A stretch of DNA of 6,664 bases from Ilumatobacter sp. (GCA_029263275.1 JAJCXU010000055.1:1-6664), one strand, 5' to 3'; shown: positions 1 through 6,409, counted from the first letter of the stretch. The notes: generated from the sequence alone by a model not told the origin. Numbers and translations: made by a program.

Positions 1-1062
1 GTCATCGAGATCGCTGTGGTTGTCGGCCGATTGCCCCTCGATCGCCTCGTAGACGAGCACCATGCCATCAACCCCGGAATTCGCCACGCCGAGGATCCTC
101 GGGGTTCTGATCCCGAGGGCAGCAGCCTGCAGTGACACCAACGCCTCGTGTTCGACAGCGCGCTGCAAGCTGACGAACGGGCGGTGATCGCCGGTCTTAC
201 GGAGTCGCAACCAGCGGTAGGCGCGAAACATCAGGTCGGCGCTGCGTTCGTCACGGCCCAGTGCCTTGATGAACACCCGTTGTCCGTCGGCTCGCGTCGC
301 GGCCCATGGTGCCGACGCACGCGCATCGACGGCGAGATGGTCGAGTTGATCGACGCGCAATCCAATCGAGTCCAGTGCCGAGGAGATCTCCGATCGATTC
401 GGTGCGAGATCGTGCCTGCCAGCGATCAACAGCAAGAGCGAGGCCGCGAACAGTCCGACGCCGATGTCGGTCAACGTGGCGACGGCAGGAACCCCCGTCG
501 CCACCACGGACACCGCCGCATACACACCGACGACGAATGCGAGCCGTCGTCCAATGGACCGACTGATGTATGACGACCCGACTCCGAGCACAGCGACCGA
601 CGCTGCGAGCAGAGGATCGCCGGGGTGCACGATGCCCGCTCCTCGCGAGAACCGGAAGGCGGTGCTCTCGGTGTCGAACGCCGCGCGGACTGGACCATCG
701 ATGATCGTGTAAATCAGCTCACCGACTGCGACGCTGAGGACCGTTGCCAGGCTGAGTGCGGCGGCGAAGATCGCGAGCCGACGGAATCGGCGAGTGGCGA
801 GTGTCCATGCCACCAATCCGACGATGGCCGACAGCATCGTTGCAGCAAGAGCAGCCGATGGCAGATCCGTCGCCCACGACGGGAGGCTGTCCATCGCTGT
901 CGTTCCGTCGTCACTCAGTCCCAGAAACGCCGAATCGAACAGGTTGGCCACGCCCAGCCCGATGACGACCAGGCCAATCGCGACGATGAGTCGCAGCACG
1001 TCGACGGGCGAGCGAACGTGGGCGCGATGTGAGACCACTGTCGGCTCAGTCGTGTCGTTCAT
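1..1062 (-). CDS. Membrane protein with degenerate PAP2-like region and kinase-like domain (N-terminal part, runs off left edge)
   Basis: The 354-codon frame is open from ATG at 1062 to the window edge with no stop, so the C-terminus is missing. The protein begins MNDTTEPTVVSHRAH and has about six hydrophobic segments (roughly residues 21-42, 69-89, 95-119, 151-168, 173-190, 197-214). From about residue 225 it is soluble and resembles the N-lobe of an ABC1/aminoglycoside-phosphotransferase-type kinase: VFIKALG with Lys266, EHEA (Glu304/Glu306) for helix C, LGIRTPRILG, and a hinge-like LVYEAIEG at 336-343. The membrane part resembles a PAP2 fold that has lost its catalytic residues. Known actinobacterial proteins with this order continue into a YbhN/UPF0104 flippase-like domain; that is inference here. 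The start overlaps the upstream phosphatase stop as ATGA, implying translational coupling. The substrate is unknown. Confidence 0.85.
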   Translation of the reverse strand, partial: MNDTTEPTVVSHRAHVRSPVDVLRLIVAIGLVVIGLGVANLFDSAFLGLSDDGTTAMDSLPSWATDLPSAALAATMLSAIVGLVAWTLATRRFRRLAIFAAALSLATVLSVAVGELIYTIIDGPVRAAFDTESTAFRFSRGAGIVHPGDPLLAASVAVLGVGSSYISRSIGRRLAFVVGVYAAVSVVATGVPAVATLTDIGVGLFAASLLLLIAGRHDLAPNRSEISSALDSIGLRVDQLDHLAVDARASAPWAATRADGQRVFIKALGRDERSADLMFRAYRWLRLRKTGDHRPFVSLQRAVEHEALVSLQAAALGIRTPRILGVANSGVDGMVLVYEAIEGQSADNHSDLDD

Positions 1063-1766
1063 CGGTGAGCGCACGAGCAGTCGGGGTGCGCGAAGCGATT
1101 GAGGAAGACAAACCAGAGCCCCGTCGCGAACAAGGTGCCGAGGGCCGCTCCGGCGACCACGTCGAGTGCATTGTGCTCGCCGTAGTACATCCGTGCGATC
1201 CCGACGACAGCTGCCCAGATCACTGGAACTGGACGCCATCGTCGCGGCAGGAAGGCGCTCAACAAGATCGCCGTGGCGAATGCTGTCGTCGTGTGGCCTG
1301 ACGGGAAGCTGAGCCCCTCGAATGCTGGGCCACGAACATTGACCCAGTCGCCCGACGACACGAACGGTCGCTCGCGTTCGACCAACTGCTTCACCAACCC
1401 CTTCTCGATGCCCAGCTTGAGCGGGAGCACCGCGGCAAAGGCGACGAAGTGTTGCCACCGACGCGTCGACGCGAAGACCGCGAGGCCGACGATGACCGGA
1501 GCGAAGAGCACGCCGGGCTGTTGAAGTACCCAGAAGACCGGCTCGAGGAAATCTGGCCAGCCATTGATGAACTCGAGCACCGACCGCTCCCAGGGGGCGA
1601 CGTCGCCGTTCCACGCAACCGCTGAGCTTGCGATGATCACGGCGATGGTCACGAGCACGGTGAATTCGAGCCGACGTCGCGTGACGGTGTGGCCGACAAC
1701 GAGAAACGACTGGCAGTCGGCCCCGCCAGATGTCGTCGCCGACGTGTCGGCGGTGGGCAGTGTCAT
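1059..1766 (-). CDS. PAP2-family membrane phosphatase
   Basis: This 235-aa integral membrane protein carries the complete PAP2 (type 2 phosphatidic acid phosphatase) signature. Motif 1 is K126-x6-R133-P134 (KQLVERERP), motif 2 is PSGH at 155-158, and motif 3 is R192-x5-H198-x3-D202 (ARMYYGEHNALD, with Ala where Ser is usual). His198 is the expected nucleophile and His158 the acid/base. Hydrophobic helices lie near 34-52, 87-101, 106-122, 160-174, 180-193 and 203-222. The length is typical for bacterial PAP2 proteins. Such enzymes dephosphorylate lipid phosphates such as undecaprenyl diphosphate, phosphatidate or phosphatidylglycerol phosphate; the substrate cannot be told from sequence. The tail contains Cys230 and Cys232. 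The gene sits 24 bp after the 191-aa gene and overlaps the next gene by 4 bp. No strong ribosome binding site precedes the ATG, which is chosen because it leaves a short cytoplasmic N-terminus before the first helix. Confidence 0.93.
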   Translation of the reverse strand: MTLPTADTSATTSGGADCQSFLVVGHTVTRRRLEFTVLVTIAVIIASSAVAWNGDVAPWERSVLEFINGWPDFLEPVFWVLQQPGVLFAPVIVGLAVFASTRRWQHFVAFAAVLPLKLGIEKGLVKQLVERERPFVSSGDWVNVRGPAFEGLSFPSGHTTTAFATAILLSAFLPRRWRPVPVIWAAVVGIARMYYGEHNALDVVAGAALGTLFATGLWFVFLNRFAHPDCSCAHR

Positions 1767-1790
1767 GCGAGGTTGAACCCTACTGACTGC

Positions 1791-2366
1791 TCAGTTGTTC
1801 CTGCCCGACGTCGCAGCCAGCTCCTTCTCGATGTGGCGACCAAGCTCACGAGCAGCCCGCAGCCCCACGCGCACGAACGACCGGCTGGAGATCTTGCGTG
1901 CTTTGTCGGGGACGATCGTCATCACGGTGACGTTGAGCGATGGGGACGCGTAGAGCCGCAAGCTCACCGGGCGCCAGCGAACTGGGGCGCGGAGAGCTGC
2001 CTTCCATGACACCTCGAAGTCTCCATCGCGTCGAGAGTCGGTCTGGACGCGCAGACCCCGAATTGGCTTGGCCACCACTCGGCGGTTCCGAGCCACATCC
2101 ATCGATGCGAACGGGTTGGCCGGGAGCGTGATCAGAATCTCCTCTGCGTTGCCGAGTCGAACCGCGCGCTCGCCGTTCGGCCAGGTGCCCGTGCCCTGGC
2201 GGGGGAGGAGCGCAGGGTCCACCGTCGGAACCAACACGTCGTCGTCAGAGTCAGCGTCTGGTGTCCGGGGCGGGATGTCGACGCTGGTGACGAACATCGG
2301 GATCTCGAACGGATCCGTGTCGACTTGGCTCTGTGTCGGTCGTTCCCACATGTCCGTTCGACTCAT
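1791..2366 (-). CDS. Hypothetical protein, 191 aa, first gene of the PAP2 cluster
   Basis: I do not recognise the family. The protein has no signal peptide or membrane segment. The first 60 residues are probably disordered and rich in Asp, Pro and Thr, with an acidic patch DADSDDD at 37-43. Residues about 64-150 look like a mixed beta-rich domain (alternating hydrophobics in EEILITLPA, SLRLYASPSLNVTVMTIV). A basic, amphipathic helix follows at about 155-185 (KISSRSFVRVGLRAARELGR). It is on the same strand as the PAP2 gene and ends 24 bp before it, so co-transcription is likely. The ATG at 2366 has GAGGGG directly abutting it, too close to act as a normal ribosome binding site. ATG at 2351 (Met6) is a possible alternative start. 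Reading this strand rather than the overlapping open plus-strand frame is supported by the protein-like composition and the operon spacing. Confidence 0.7.
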   Translation of the reverse strand: MSRTDMWERPTQSQVDTDPFEIPMFVTSVDIPPRTPDADSDDDVLVPTVDPALLPRQGTGTWPNGERAVRLGNAEEILITLPANPFASMDVARNRRVVAKPIRGLRVQTDSRRDGDFEVSWKAALRAPVRWRPVSLRLYASPSLNVTVMTIVPDKARKISSRSFVRVGLRAARELGRHIEKELAATSGRNN

Positions 2367-2457
2367 CCCCTCAGCTACTTGTCCGAGGAGTCATGTTGTC
2401 ACGGATTCAACAATCTCCGACACCGACCGGCTGCGAGCAAGCGGTCAGACTCTGCCG
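2367..2457. promoter_or_regulatory. Divergent intergenic region between the minus-strand cluster and the acyl-CoA ligase gene
   Basis: These 91 bp separate two divergent gene starts and must hold both promoters unless the ligase is transcribed from within the 191-aa gene. I find no convincing -35/-10 pair in either direction. There is a short inverted repeat, TGTTG (2394-2398) and CAACA (2408-2412) with a 9-nt spacer, which could be an operator. There is also a plus-strand GAGGAG at 2385-2390 that does not serve an in-frame ligase start (see findings). Confidence 0.5.
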
Positions 2458-3921
2458 ATGGCGTTGATGTCCTTCCCTGCCCGGCTCGAGTCACTCGCAT
2501 CGGAAGATCCTGACCGACTCGCGGTCTCGTGCCTCGGCAGCTCACTGAGTCGACGCGAGCTGCAGTCAGTGGCCACTCGCCTCGGCCGGGAGCTGCAAGA
2601 CCTCGGTGTCGGCCTCGGCGACTACGTCACGGTCTCGCTGCCGAACTCGACGGACTGGTTCGTTGCGTACGTGGCGTGCTGGATGGTCGGCGCAATACCT
2701 CAACCCACTTCGGCGAAGCTCCCGCCTCGCGAGCTCGCCGCGATCGTGGAACTGGCCCAGTCGAAGGTCGTGATCGGTGCGCCGGACGGTGCGCTCGAGT
2801 TTCTCCCCGCAACGACGGCGACCTTGCCGCTCGGCCATCAACCTGACCCCTCAATCTCGGATGCGGCGCTGCCCGATGCGACGTCACCGGCGTGGAAGGC
2901 GCCGACGTCCGGCGGCTCGACCGGCCGGCCGAAGCTGATCGTGTCGGGCGATCCTGCGGTGTACGACCCCGATGCAGCGCTGCCGCTCGGCTTGGAGCCT
3001 GACGGCGCCATGATGATGCCCGGGCCGCTCTATCACAATGGTCCTGCGGTGTGGGCCTGCCAAGCGTTACTCAACGGCAATCACGTCGTGCTCTTGCCTC
3101 GATTCGATGCCGAGTCGACGCTGGCGTCGATCGAGGAGCATCGGTGTGACGTCGTCTACATGGTCCCCACCATGATGAAGCGAATTCTTCGTCTCGACGA
3201 CGAGGTCCGATTGGGTTTCGACTTGTCCTCGCTGCGCGTCGTCTGGCACCTGGCCGAGCCCTGCCCCGCCTGGCTGAAGCAGGCCTGGATCGACTGGCTC
3301 GGAGCCGAGCGCATCTTCGAGCTGTACGCGGGCACGGAAGCCCAGGCGGTCACGATGATCACGGGTACCGAATGGCTGGAGCATCGCGGGTCCGTCGGTC
3401 GCGTCACGTCCGGGGAGATGAAGATCTGCGACGAAGACGGCAACGACCTTCCGGTGGGCGAGCAGGGTGAGGTCTGGATGCGATCCGGGCGAGACACCCC
3501 GACGTATCAATACCTCGGCGCCGAAGCCAAGACGCTGGACGGGGGTTGGGAATCGTTGGGCGACATCGGCTGGTTCGACGCCGAGGGGTATCTGTACCTG
3601 GGCGACCGTGTGGCCGACATGATCCTGAGCGGCGGTGCGAACATCTACCCAGCCGAGGTGGAGCATGCGCTCAACGAGCACCCCGAGGTGCACTCGTGCG
3701 CGGTGATCGGGCTTCCCGACGAAGATCGGGGCAACGACGTGCATGCCATCGTGCAGGCTGATGAGGGTGCAGTCACTCAGTCCGAGTTGTTGACCTTCCT
3801 CGCCGAACGGCTGGCGGCCTACAAGCTGCCACGATCAGTCGAGTACGTGGATGAGGCGCTCCGCGACGACGCCGGCAAGATCCGCCGATCCGCGCTGCGC
3901 GCCGAACGGCTGGCAGATTGA
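2458..3921 (+). CDS. AMP-forming acyl-CoA ligase (ANL superfamily), bile-acid-CoA-ligase-like
   Basis: This is an adenylate-forming enzyme that would activate a carboxylic acid with ATP and load it on CoA. The 487-aa product has the core motifs in order. The P-loop is TSGGSTGRPK at 150-159, A4-like is YHNGP at 192-196, and A5 is YAGTE at 290-294. A7 is GDIGWFDAEGYLYLGDR at 368-384 with Asp369 and Arg384, the hinge/A8 region is SGGANIYPAEVE at 391-402, and A10 is DDAGKIRR with catalytic Lys474. The PAWKAPTSGGSTGRPKLIV stretch recalls BaiB-type bile-acid or steroid CoA ligases, but the substrate is a guess. The open frame extends 130 codons further upstream (to 2068), antisense to the neighbouring gene. 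I set the start at ATG 2458, with ATG 2467 equally possible, because family-like sequence (FPARLESLASEDPDRLAV) begins just there. Neither start has a clear ribosome binding site. The gene stands alone on its strand. Confidence 0.92.
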   Translation: MALMSFPARLESLASEDPDRLAVSCLGSSLSRRELQSVATRLGRELQDLGVGLGDYVTVSLPNSTDWFVAYVACWMVGAIPQPTSAKLPPRELAAIVELAQSKVVIGAPDGALEFLPATTATLPLGHQPDPSISDAALPDATSPAWKAPTSGGSTGRPKLIVSGDPAVYDPDAALPLGLEPDGAMMMPGPLYHNGPAVWACQALLNGNHVVLLPRFDAESTLASIEEHRCDVVYMVPTMMKRILRLDDEVRLGFDLSSLRVVWHLAEPCPAWLKQAWIDWLGAERIFELYAGTEAQAVTMITGTEWLEHRGSVGRVTSGEMKICDEDGNDLPVGEQGEVWMRSGRDTPTYQYLGAEAKTLDGGWESLGDIGWFDAEGYLYLGDRVADMILSGGANIYPAEVEHALNEHPEVHSCAVIGLPDEDRGNDVHAIVQADEGAVTQSELLTFLAERLAAYKLPRSVEYVDEALRDDAGKIRRSALRAERLAD

Positions 3922-3931
3922 CCTGCGCTGA

Positions 3932-6139
3932 TCAGGTGAACGACGATTGGTACTGCGGGGTCGTGTTGCTGCAGTCATCGATCGCCTTGACGTAGGGATA
4001 GGGGTTGACCGCTGCGCCACCGCCGGGATGAATCTCAAAGTGCAGGTGCGGCGTTGCGCTGCTGCCGGTGTTGCCAATGAAGCCAATGACATCGCCAGCG
4101 GTGACCTTCGTGCCAACCCCGATACCGGGAGCGAATGCGCTCATATGCAGGTAGGTGAAGTAGGTGCCGTCATCTTGGGCAACACGAAGGCCGTTGCCGG
4201 CCAATGCACCGGGTTGGTCCCAGTACTGCTTGGTGATCGTGCCGTCGACGACGGCGTAGAGAAGATTTCCTTCAGCGGCGATGATGTCGACGCCTTCGTG
4301 TACTCGATTGTTGCCACGAGGCGCATGCCAGGTATTGCCGAAGTAGCACTTTCCCTGCACCGGGAAGCGATCCATCACAATCGCTCCCGTCGCTGGCGGG
4401 GGAGTGGCGCTCGATGGGGCGAGGCCCATCTTGTCGGCCGTCTCCTGCGTGATCGTCCCGGTGACGGTGAGACTGTGAGTCTGCTGGAACTTGCTGATGG
4501 CCGTAGCGGTCGCATTGCCGAATGATCCGTCGGCGCCGCCGACGAGGTTGACCTTCCAATCGATGAGGAGCTGCTGCATCACACGCACGCGCTCGCTCGA
4601 CTCGCCCTTGAGCGGGAAACCGTCCGGCGTTCCAGCGAACCCGTTGGGTTGCGGAGTCGGATCGGCAGGCGTGGACACACCAAGGTTGAGGATGTTCGCG
4701 CCTTGCTCGGTGAGCACGCCGGTCTGAGCGATGCCGTTCACGCTTTGGAACGCCTCCAGCGACGACTTGGTCGCATTGCCGAAGATGCCGTCCGCACCGC
4801 CGCGGACAACCAGACCGGTGTCCATCAGCGCCTTCTGCAGGTCCTTGACAAGTTCGCCCTTGTCGCCGACAGCAAGGCCGACGTAGGGGTTCCCCGACGC
4901 CACGACAGGGGGCGTCACTGGCGGCGTGACGGGGTCAGCTGGGGGAGGAGTGACCACAGCGTCGCCCAACGAGAGCTGTGCCGCGGTCGCCGCATCGACT
5001 TCCCCGGTGGCGGTGAGGCCGTTCGACTGTTGGTAGGAGAAGAGTGCGCCCTTCGTGGCATTGCCAAACACGCCATCGGCACCACCGCGAACGTTGATGC
5101 CCGAGGAAATCAAAGCGGTCTGGAGGTCTTTGACGAGTACGCCACGAGCGCCGACCTTGAGACCGACGTAGGGGTTCGAAGCAGCCGGTGGGTCGGCGGG
5201 TGGGGGATCGGTCGGAGTGACGGGATCAGGGGCGACAACGCCCAGGCCGAGTTTGTTGGCGGTGGCCTCGAAGACGACGCCGCTGACGCCCAGCCCGTTG
5301 ACCTGCTGGTATGCCGAGAGCGCGGCCTTGGTCGCTCCGCCGAACACGCCATCTGCACCGCCCGGAACGTTCACGCCAGCGCTGATGAGCGCTGACTGGA
5401 GATCCTTGACGAGCTGACCGCGGGCGCCCTGAGCGAGGCCCACATAGGGGTTCGACGACGCAGGGGTGGTCGGGGGAGTCACGACAGGTGGCGGCGTGGT
5501 CGTGCCACCGGACGAGCCGGACAGACCCAACTTCGACGCTGTTGCGGCGTCGACGATGCCGGAGACGGTCAGACCGTTCCAGCGCTGATAGTTCGACACC
5601 GCGGTCTTCGTGCCATTGCCGAACTTGCCGTCGGCGCCGCCGGCGACGTAGACGCCGGCCGCAGAGAGCTTCTGTTGGAGTTCTTTCACTGCGTCACCGG
5701 TCGCGCCGTGCTGCAGGCCATTCACTGCGACGACGCCAGTCGCGCCGCCTGAGCCGCTCGTGGTCAGGCCCAGGGCCACAGCCGTGGGCTCGTCGACTTC
5801 TCCGCTCTGAGCGAGACCCTTCAGACTCTGAAATGCAATGACTGCACCACGTGTCGCTGAGCCGAACTTGCCGTCGGCGCCGCCGGGTACGGGCACACCC
5901 GCAGCCAGGAGAGCGTTTTGCACTGCCTTGACCTCTGCACCCACCGAGCCCTGTCGCAACCCGACCAGACTTTGCGAGAGAATTGGGGCCTGCAGGGGAG
6001 CGGGAGCCGCGTGCACGCCGTCTGCCATCGCTGACCAGCCGACGCTCGCCACGAGCGCACCACACGCAGTGCGTACGAGTGCGCGACGGAGCCGATGAGA
6101 TCGAGTTGTGTGCGTCTGTGGGGTCACCTGTTTGGTCAT
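3932..6139 (-). CDS. Secreted M23 zinc endopeptidase with six peptidoglycan-binding repeats
   Basis: The 735-aa product is a cell-wall hydrolase expected to cut peptide cross-bridges of peptidoglycan outside the membrane. A basic N-terminus (RSHRLRRALVR) and hydrophobic stretch at about 22-39 form a Sec-type signal peptide, with likely cleavage after Ala39 (AMA) or Ala44 (VHA). Six PG_binding_1-type repeats follow at about 58-125, 140-206, 232-299, 324-392, 418-487 and 506-573, joined by Pro/Thr-rich linkers. The M23 (LytM-like) domain spans about 590-715 and has H614-x3-D618 (HEGVD), H665 (YLHM) and H698-x-H700 (PHLHFE). By family knowledge H614, D618 and H700 bind zinc, and H665 and H698 are catalytic, so the enzyme looks active. 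Cys598 and Cys723 flank the domain and may pair. The ATG at 6139 is supported by a GGGAG site and a well-spaced promoter. The gene ends 10 bp from the convergent ligase gene. Confidence 0.95.
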   Translation of the reverse strand: MTKQVTPQTHTTRSHRLRRALVRTACGALVASVGWSAMADGVHAAPAPLQAPILSQSLVGLRQGSVGAEVKAVQNALLAAGVPVPGGADGKFGSATRGAVIAFQSLKGLAQSGEVDEPTAVALGLTTSGSGGATGVVAVNGLQHGATGDAVKELQQKLSAAGVYVAGGADGKFGNGTKTAVSNYQRWNGLTVSGIVDAATASKLGLSGSSGGTTTPPPVVTPPTTPASSNPYVGLAQGARGQLVKDLQSALISAGVNVPGGADGVFGGATKAALSAYQQVNGLGVSGVVFEATANKLGLGVVAPDPVTPTDPPPADPPAASNPYVGLKVGARGVLVKDLQTALISSGINVRGGADGVFGNATKGALFSYQQSNGLTATGEVDAATAAQLSLGDAVVTPPPADPVTPPVTPPVVASGNPYVGLAVGDKGELVKDLQKALMDTGLVVRGGADGIFGNATKSSLEAFQSVNGIAQTGVLTEQGANILNLGVSTPADPTPQPNGFAGTPDGFPLKGESSERVRVMQQLLIDWKVNLVGGADGSFGNATATAISKFQQTHSLTVTGTITQETADKMGLAPSSATPPPATGAIVMDRFPVQGKCYFGNTWHAPRGNNRVHEGVDIIAAEGNLLYAVVDGTITKQYWDQPGALAGNGLRVAQDDGTYFTYLHMSAFAPGIGVGTKVTAGDVIGFIGNTGSSATPHLHFEIHPGGGAAVNPYPYVKAIDDCSNTTPQYQSSFT
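4421..5968 (-). repeat. Array of six peptidoglycan-binding repeats within the M23 gene
   Basis: The approximate DNA positions of the units, in protein order, are 5765-5968, 5522-5722, 5243-5446, 4964-5170, 4679-4888 and 4421-4624. Each unit is about 67-70 codons and carries the invariant core GGADGxFG followed by a T-x3-(A/L) helix, ending in a GL-rich strand. Units 3, 4 and 5 are the closest copies: each begins NPYVGL and contains LVKDLQ-x-AL and ATK. By hand alignment units 3 and 4 match at about 50 of 71 residues, which points to recent tandem duplication of a repeat plus its linker. Units 1, 2 and 6 are more diverged and lack NPYVGL. Confidence 0.88.
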
Positions 6140-6149
6140 GGACGACCTG

Positions 6150-6154
6150 CTCCC
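6150..6154 (-). promoter_or_regulatory. Ribosome binding site of the M23 peptidase gene
   Basis: On the minus strand GGGAG lies 10 nt before the ATG at 6139, with a further AGG 7 nt before it. This is the best-placed Shine-Dalgarno-like sequence in the window and supports the chosen start. Confidence 0.55.
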
Positions 6155-6165
6155 TGCATAGAAGA

Positions 6166-6194
6166 GTTATCGGTCCACCCGCGCTACACATCAA
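6166..6194 (-). promoter_or_regulatory. Candidate sigma-70-type promoter of the M23 peptidase gene
   Basis: Read on the minus strand, TTGATG (6189-6194) and GATAAC (6166-6171) are separated by exactly 17 bp. Each matches the housekeeping consensus at four of six positions. Transcription would begin around 6157-6160, giving a 5' leader of about 20 nt that still contains the GGGAG site. No experimental start is known, so this is a pattern-based call. Confidence 0.5.
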
Positions 6195-6196
6195 AC

Positions 6197-6264
6197 CCTC
6201 AGGCCAAGATTGAGGTCGCTCATCCTGTCGATCTCGGCTACTCACCGAGGTCCGCCCACCGGAC
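6197..6264. other. Cluster of three small inverted repeats upstream of the M23 promoter
   Basis: Three perfect 5-bp inverted repeats follow one another: CCTCA/TGAGG (6197-6201 and 6211-6215), CTCGG/CCGAG (6233-6237 and 6245-6249), and GTCCG/CGGAC (6250-6254 and 6260-6264). The last two are directly adjacent. They could be protein-binding sites abutting the -35 element, or stem-loops in an RNA. I could not match them to a known riboswitch; the conserved core of the c-di-AMP (ydaO) class, often found before cell-wall hydrolase genes, is not visible. Confidence 0.35.
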
Positions 6265-6270
6265 ACAATC

Positions 6271-6311
6271 AAAAACCCCTGGTCAAACACCAGAAGAGGA
6301 GACGCAGGGGT
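6271..6311. terminator. Intrinsic-terminator-like hairpin with T run
   Basis: On the minus strand CCCCTG (6305-6310) can pair with CAGGGG (6276-6281), followed at once by TTTTT (6271-6275). The A6275-T6311 pair extends the stem to 7 bp but uses one base of the T run. An alternative, overlapping hairpin CTGGT/ACCAG with a 5-nt loop (6279-6293) shares the CAG bases, so the two stems compete. On the plus strand the same stem is followed by TCATTTTG. It could end transcripts from either side, or act as an attenuator ahead of the peptidase gene. Confidence 0.45.
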
Positions 6312-6373
6312 CATTTTGACAGTTCGGAGAGCATATGTCCATCGCGTGACGGACAATTGACATAACGACAATT

Positions 6374-6409
6374 ATCGGCGACCCGCCTCGCAGAGGCCCG
6401 GTCGCCGAT
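6374..6409. terminator. Strong GC-rich hairpin, probable bidirectional terminator
   Basis: ATCGGCGACC (6374-6383) and GGTCGCCGAT (6400-6409) form a perfect 10-bp stem. Inside it GCCTC (6385-6389) and GAGGC (6393-6397) form a second 5-bp stem with a 3-nt loop. The flanks are AT-rich (AATT on one side, CATT on the other) but lack a long T run, which is common for actinobacterial terminators. It lies between the peptidase promoter region and whatever gene ends near the right edge. Confidence 0.5.

Noticed and set aside
148..1032. Several plus-strand frames opposite the left-edge membrane protein
   Set aside because: The minus-strand frame is continuous for 354 codons, encodes clear transmembrane helices and a kinase-like lobe, and starts at an ATGA overlap; the plus frames are Arg/Asp-rich shadows.
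2068..2457. 130-codon N-terminal extension of the ligase frame, open back to an ATG at 2068
   Set aside because: It lies antisense to the 191-aa gene, its residues do not look like any ligase domain, and family-like sequence begins only at about 2470. High-GC DNA often leaves such frames open.
3067..3744. 225-codon minus-strand frame inside the ligase gene
   Set aside because: It is fully contained in a gene with complete catalytic motifs, and its His/Val/Gln-rich product shows no domain. It is a composition shadow.
4649..5395. 248-codon plus-strand frame opposite the peptidoglycan-binding repeats
   Set aside because: Its length comes from the repetitive GC-rich coding strand; the product is a repetitive Arg/Asp-rich sequence mirroring the repeats.
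6140..6310. c-di-AMP (ydaO) riboswitch upstream of the cell-wall hydrolase
   Set aside because: The conserved core of that class is not visible, and the terminator lies upstream rather than downstream of the stem-loops relative to the peptidase gene.
5694..6371. 225-codon minus-strand frame overlapping the peptidase start and its upstream region
   Set aside because: It runs out of frame through the signal peptide and first repeats, crosses the hairpins and promoter, and has an Arg/Ser-rich product without domain features.
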